In this document: one piece after another, positions 62,699-64,000 of the stretch
Position numbering within the stretch: the first letter of the stretch is position 1
Layout of the letters: each line of letters begins with the position of its first letter
Source of the DNA: Poronia punctata
Taxonomy: Eukaryota > Ascomycota > Sordariomycetes > Xylariales > Xylariaceae
Assembly (NCBI GenBank): GCA_022579005.1
Contig: MU401540.1
Coordinates: forward strand, 86,546-150,545
DNA length: 64,000 nucleotides
Reading direction: 5' to 3'
Notes under the pieces: model-generated
What the model saw: the letters and a program-made list of their open reading frames with translations, nothing else
The model's database searches: none
Told to the model about the DNA's origin: nothing
Program-made: the position numbers and the translations under genes

Positions 62699-63086
62699 TA
62701 TTAGTCTAGCTAAAAGTTAATATAATTATAATATGTTATTATTTATAGTACTATATTAACTTAATTAATTAAAAAAAAAAAAAGTTATAAGGACTTTTTT
62801 TAGTAAGTTTTATATAGCTATAAAAATCTTTAATTAATTAAAACCTATTAGCAATACAAAAAAAATACGTATACCTTATATATTTAATACGTAAAAAACG
62901 CGTACTCTTTATATACTAGTTATATACTATGTACGTACACTGCGCGTATACTTCCTTAATAAAGTAAGTCTAATATAATCTATAACAAATGTATAAAAAA
63001 CCAAATATCTATATTTATAAGATATTTGCGTTTTAATGGTCTTAATGTAGTTAATGAAGTTAAAGGTATTAGAAGGGATTTTAACA
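62699..63086 (-). repeat. LTR, right copy (5' LTR)
   Basis: 388 bp, from TATTAGTCTAGCTAAAAG to GGGATTTTAACA. Inner part heavily RIP-mutated, outer end better preserved. Confidence 0.9.
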
Positions 63087-63091
63087 TAAGT

Positions 63092-64000
63092 TAATATTAA
63101 AAAATTTTTAATAAATTTTTTTAACTTTATTAAAAAATTTAAATTAATATTTATATTTTTTAAAAATAAATATAAATAAAGCGTTAAGGCTTAAAAAAAG
63201 CTTAATAATAAAATAGCAAAGCTAAAAACTTAAATAAATAATATTATATTTAAAAATTATAAGGCTTTTTATATAAAATATAATAAAAAAGTAAATAAAT
63301 AGTATAATAACTTTTAAAAAGTTAAAAAGATTATAATTAAAGTACTACTAGCTATTATTTAAATAAACTTTTTTAACTTTATTAAAAAAAGCGTAAAAAA
63401 ACTAACTAAAAACTTTAAAAAATTTATTATAAAGTAAAATTATTATATTTTATAACTTAAGCAATATAAACTTAATACGTTATTTAGTACTTACTTTTTT
63501 TTTAATAGCTATTTAAAGCTTTTAGCAAAAAATATAAATATTAATATAATGCGTTTAAAATAATATATAAAAAATAAATATATAAAAGCAAGCTTTATTA
63601 TTTAAAATTAGCTACTAATTTTTAAGCATATATAGTAATTAACTAAAAGCTTAAAAAAACAAAAATAATTAAAAGGTTTTTTATAATATTTAATAAAAAA
63701 AAATAAAAAACTAAGCTTAAAAGTTAAAAGGTAAAAATATACTTTTAATATTTATAAGCACTTTTTTTATAAACAAAAAACAAAAACAATACTTTTATTT
63801 TATAACTTTTAGCTAAAGCTAAAAAGCTATTTACTAAAAAACTATTACTAATTTATTTAAATAAACTAAAAAAAATATTTATAACTTTAAAAAAGTATGC
63901 TTAGCATATAAAAGTTATTATAACTTTTTTAAATACTAATATATATTTTTAAAGCTTTAAAAAAAAAGTTTTATAAAAAACTTAAAATATAAAAACTTTA
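63092..64000. other. RIP-degraded older repeat, continues past the window
   Basis: Very AT-rich DNA on the far side of the Copia insertion. A plus-strand frame from about 63180 has relatively few stops and a Lys/Tyr/Asn-rich product, suggesting the second part of the element that begins before 56785. Family unknown. Confidence 0.45.

Larger units (their letters stand above)
56790..63086 (-). mobile_element. Ty1/Copia LTR retrotransposon, 6.3 kb, RIP-degraded
   Basis: Direct LTRs of 388-389 bp with TG...CA ends (RIP changes TG to TA at the inner start of the right LTR and CA to TA at the inner end of the left one) and a 5-bp target duplication TAAGT (56785-56789, 63087-63091). The minus-strand frame near the left LTR still shows the Copia RNase H and pol C-terminus, which fixes the orientation: 5' LTR on the right. 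The rest of gag-pol is full of RIP stops, so the copy is inactive. Confidence 0.9.

Noticed and set aside
38344..64000. AT-rich blocks as centromere or mitochondrial DNA insertions
   Set aside because: Clear LTRs, target duplications and Copia RNase H remnants explain them as RIP-degraded retrotransposons.

Overview
The window is nuclear DNA of a filamentous ascomycete (Pezizomycotina, most likely Sordariomycetes). Genes carry short introns of about 54-180 nt with GTAAGT-like donors and CTAAC/CTGAC branch sites. The gene set (GID-complex armadillo protein, HET-C, fungal opsin-related protein, D-amino-acid oxidase, Cce1/Ydc2 resolvase) is typical of that group. Gene-bearing DNA of balanced composition alternates with very AT-rich blocks whose repeat copies differ by C-to-T and G-to-A changes, the mark of repeat-induced point mutation (RIP). 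The species cannot be named from the sequence alone.

Layout. 1-2438: 3' part of a Gid5/Vid28 (ARMC8) gene. 4360-7224: an AT-rich element with terminal inverted repeats of about 180-190 bp. 10103-11143: opsin-related membrane protein. 12652-13395: GNAT acetyltransferase with an in-frame intron. 15677-18545: Rtp1/TANGO6 homologue. 18873-21033 (-): C4-dicarboxylate/sulfite-type (TDT/SLAC1) transporter with eight exons, one of 8 nt. 22670-24720: mitochondrial PP2C (Ptc6-like). 25773-26960 (-): ER J-protein Hlj1. 28158-28668: small Aim19-like membrane protein. 29495-30301 (-): Siw14-like phosphatase with a C-terminal membrane segment. 33595-34993 (-): D-amino-acid oxidase. 38344-47044: an 8.7 kb LTR retrotransposon with 228-bp LTRs and TATAG target duplication. 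48689-49399 (-): unrecognised protein. 51801-54288: het-c. 54559-55644 (-): mitochondrial Holliday-junction resolvase. 56790-63086 (-): a 6.3 kb Ty1/Copia element with TAAGT target duplication, nested in older RIP-degraded DNA that runs past the window end.

The genes are mostly independent housekeeping units, not a cluster or operon. Shared themes are protein turnover and folding (Gid5, Hlj1), mitochondria (Ptc6, Aim19-like, resolvase), membrane transport and stress (TDT transporter, opsin-related protein) and self-recognition (HET-C). The most unusual points are the 8-nt microexon, the long-TIR element whose coding content is erased, an antisense reading frame near the 3' end of the 8.7 kb retrotransposon, RIP damage that fades toward the outer edges of each element, and an over-represented octamer TACGAGTA. 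No tRNA, rRNA or CRISPR was found. No clearly undescribed multi-gene system is evident.
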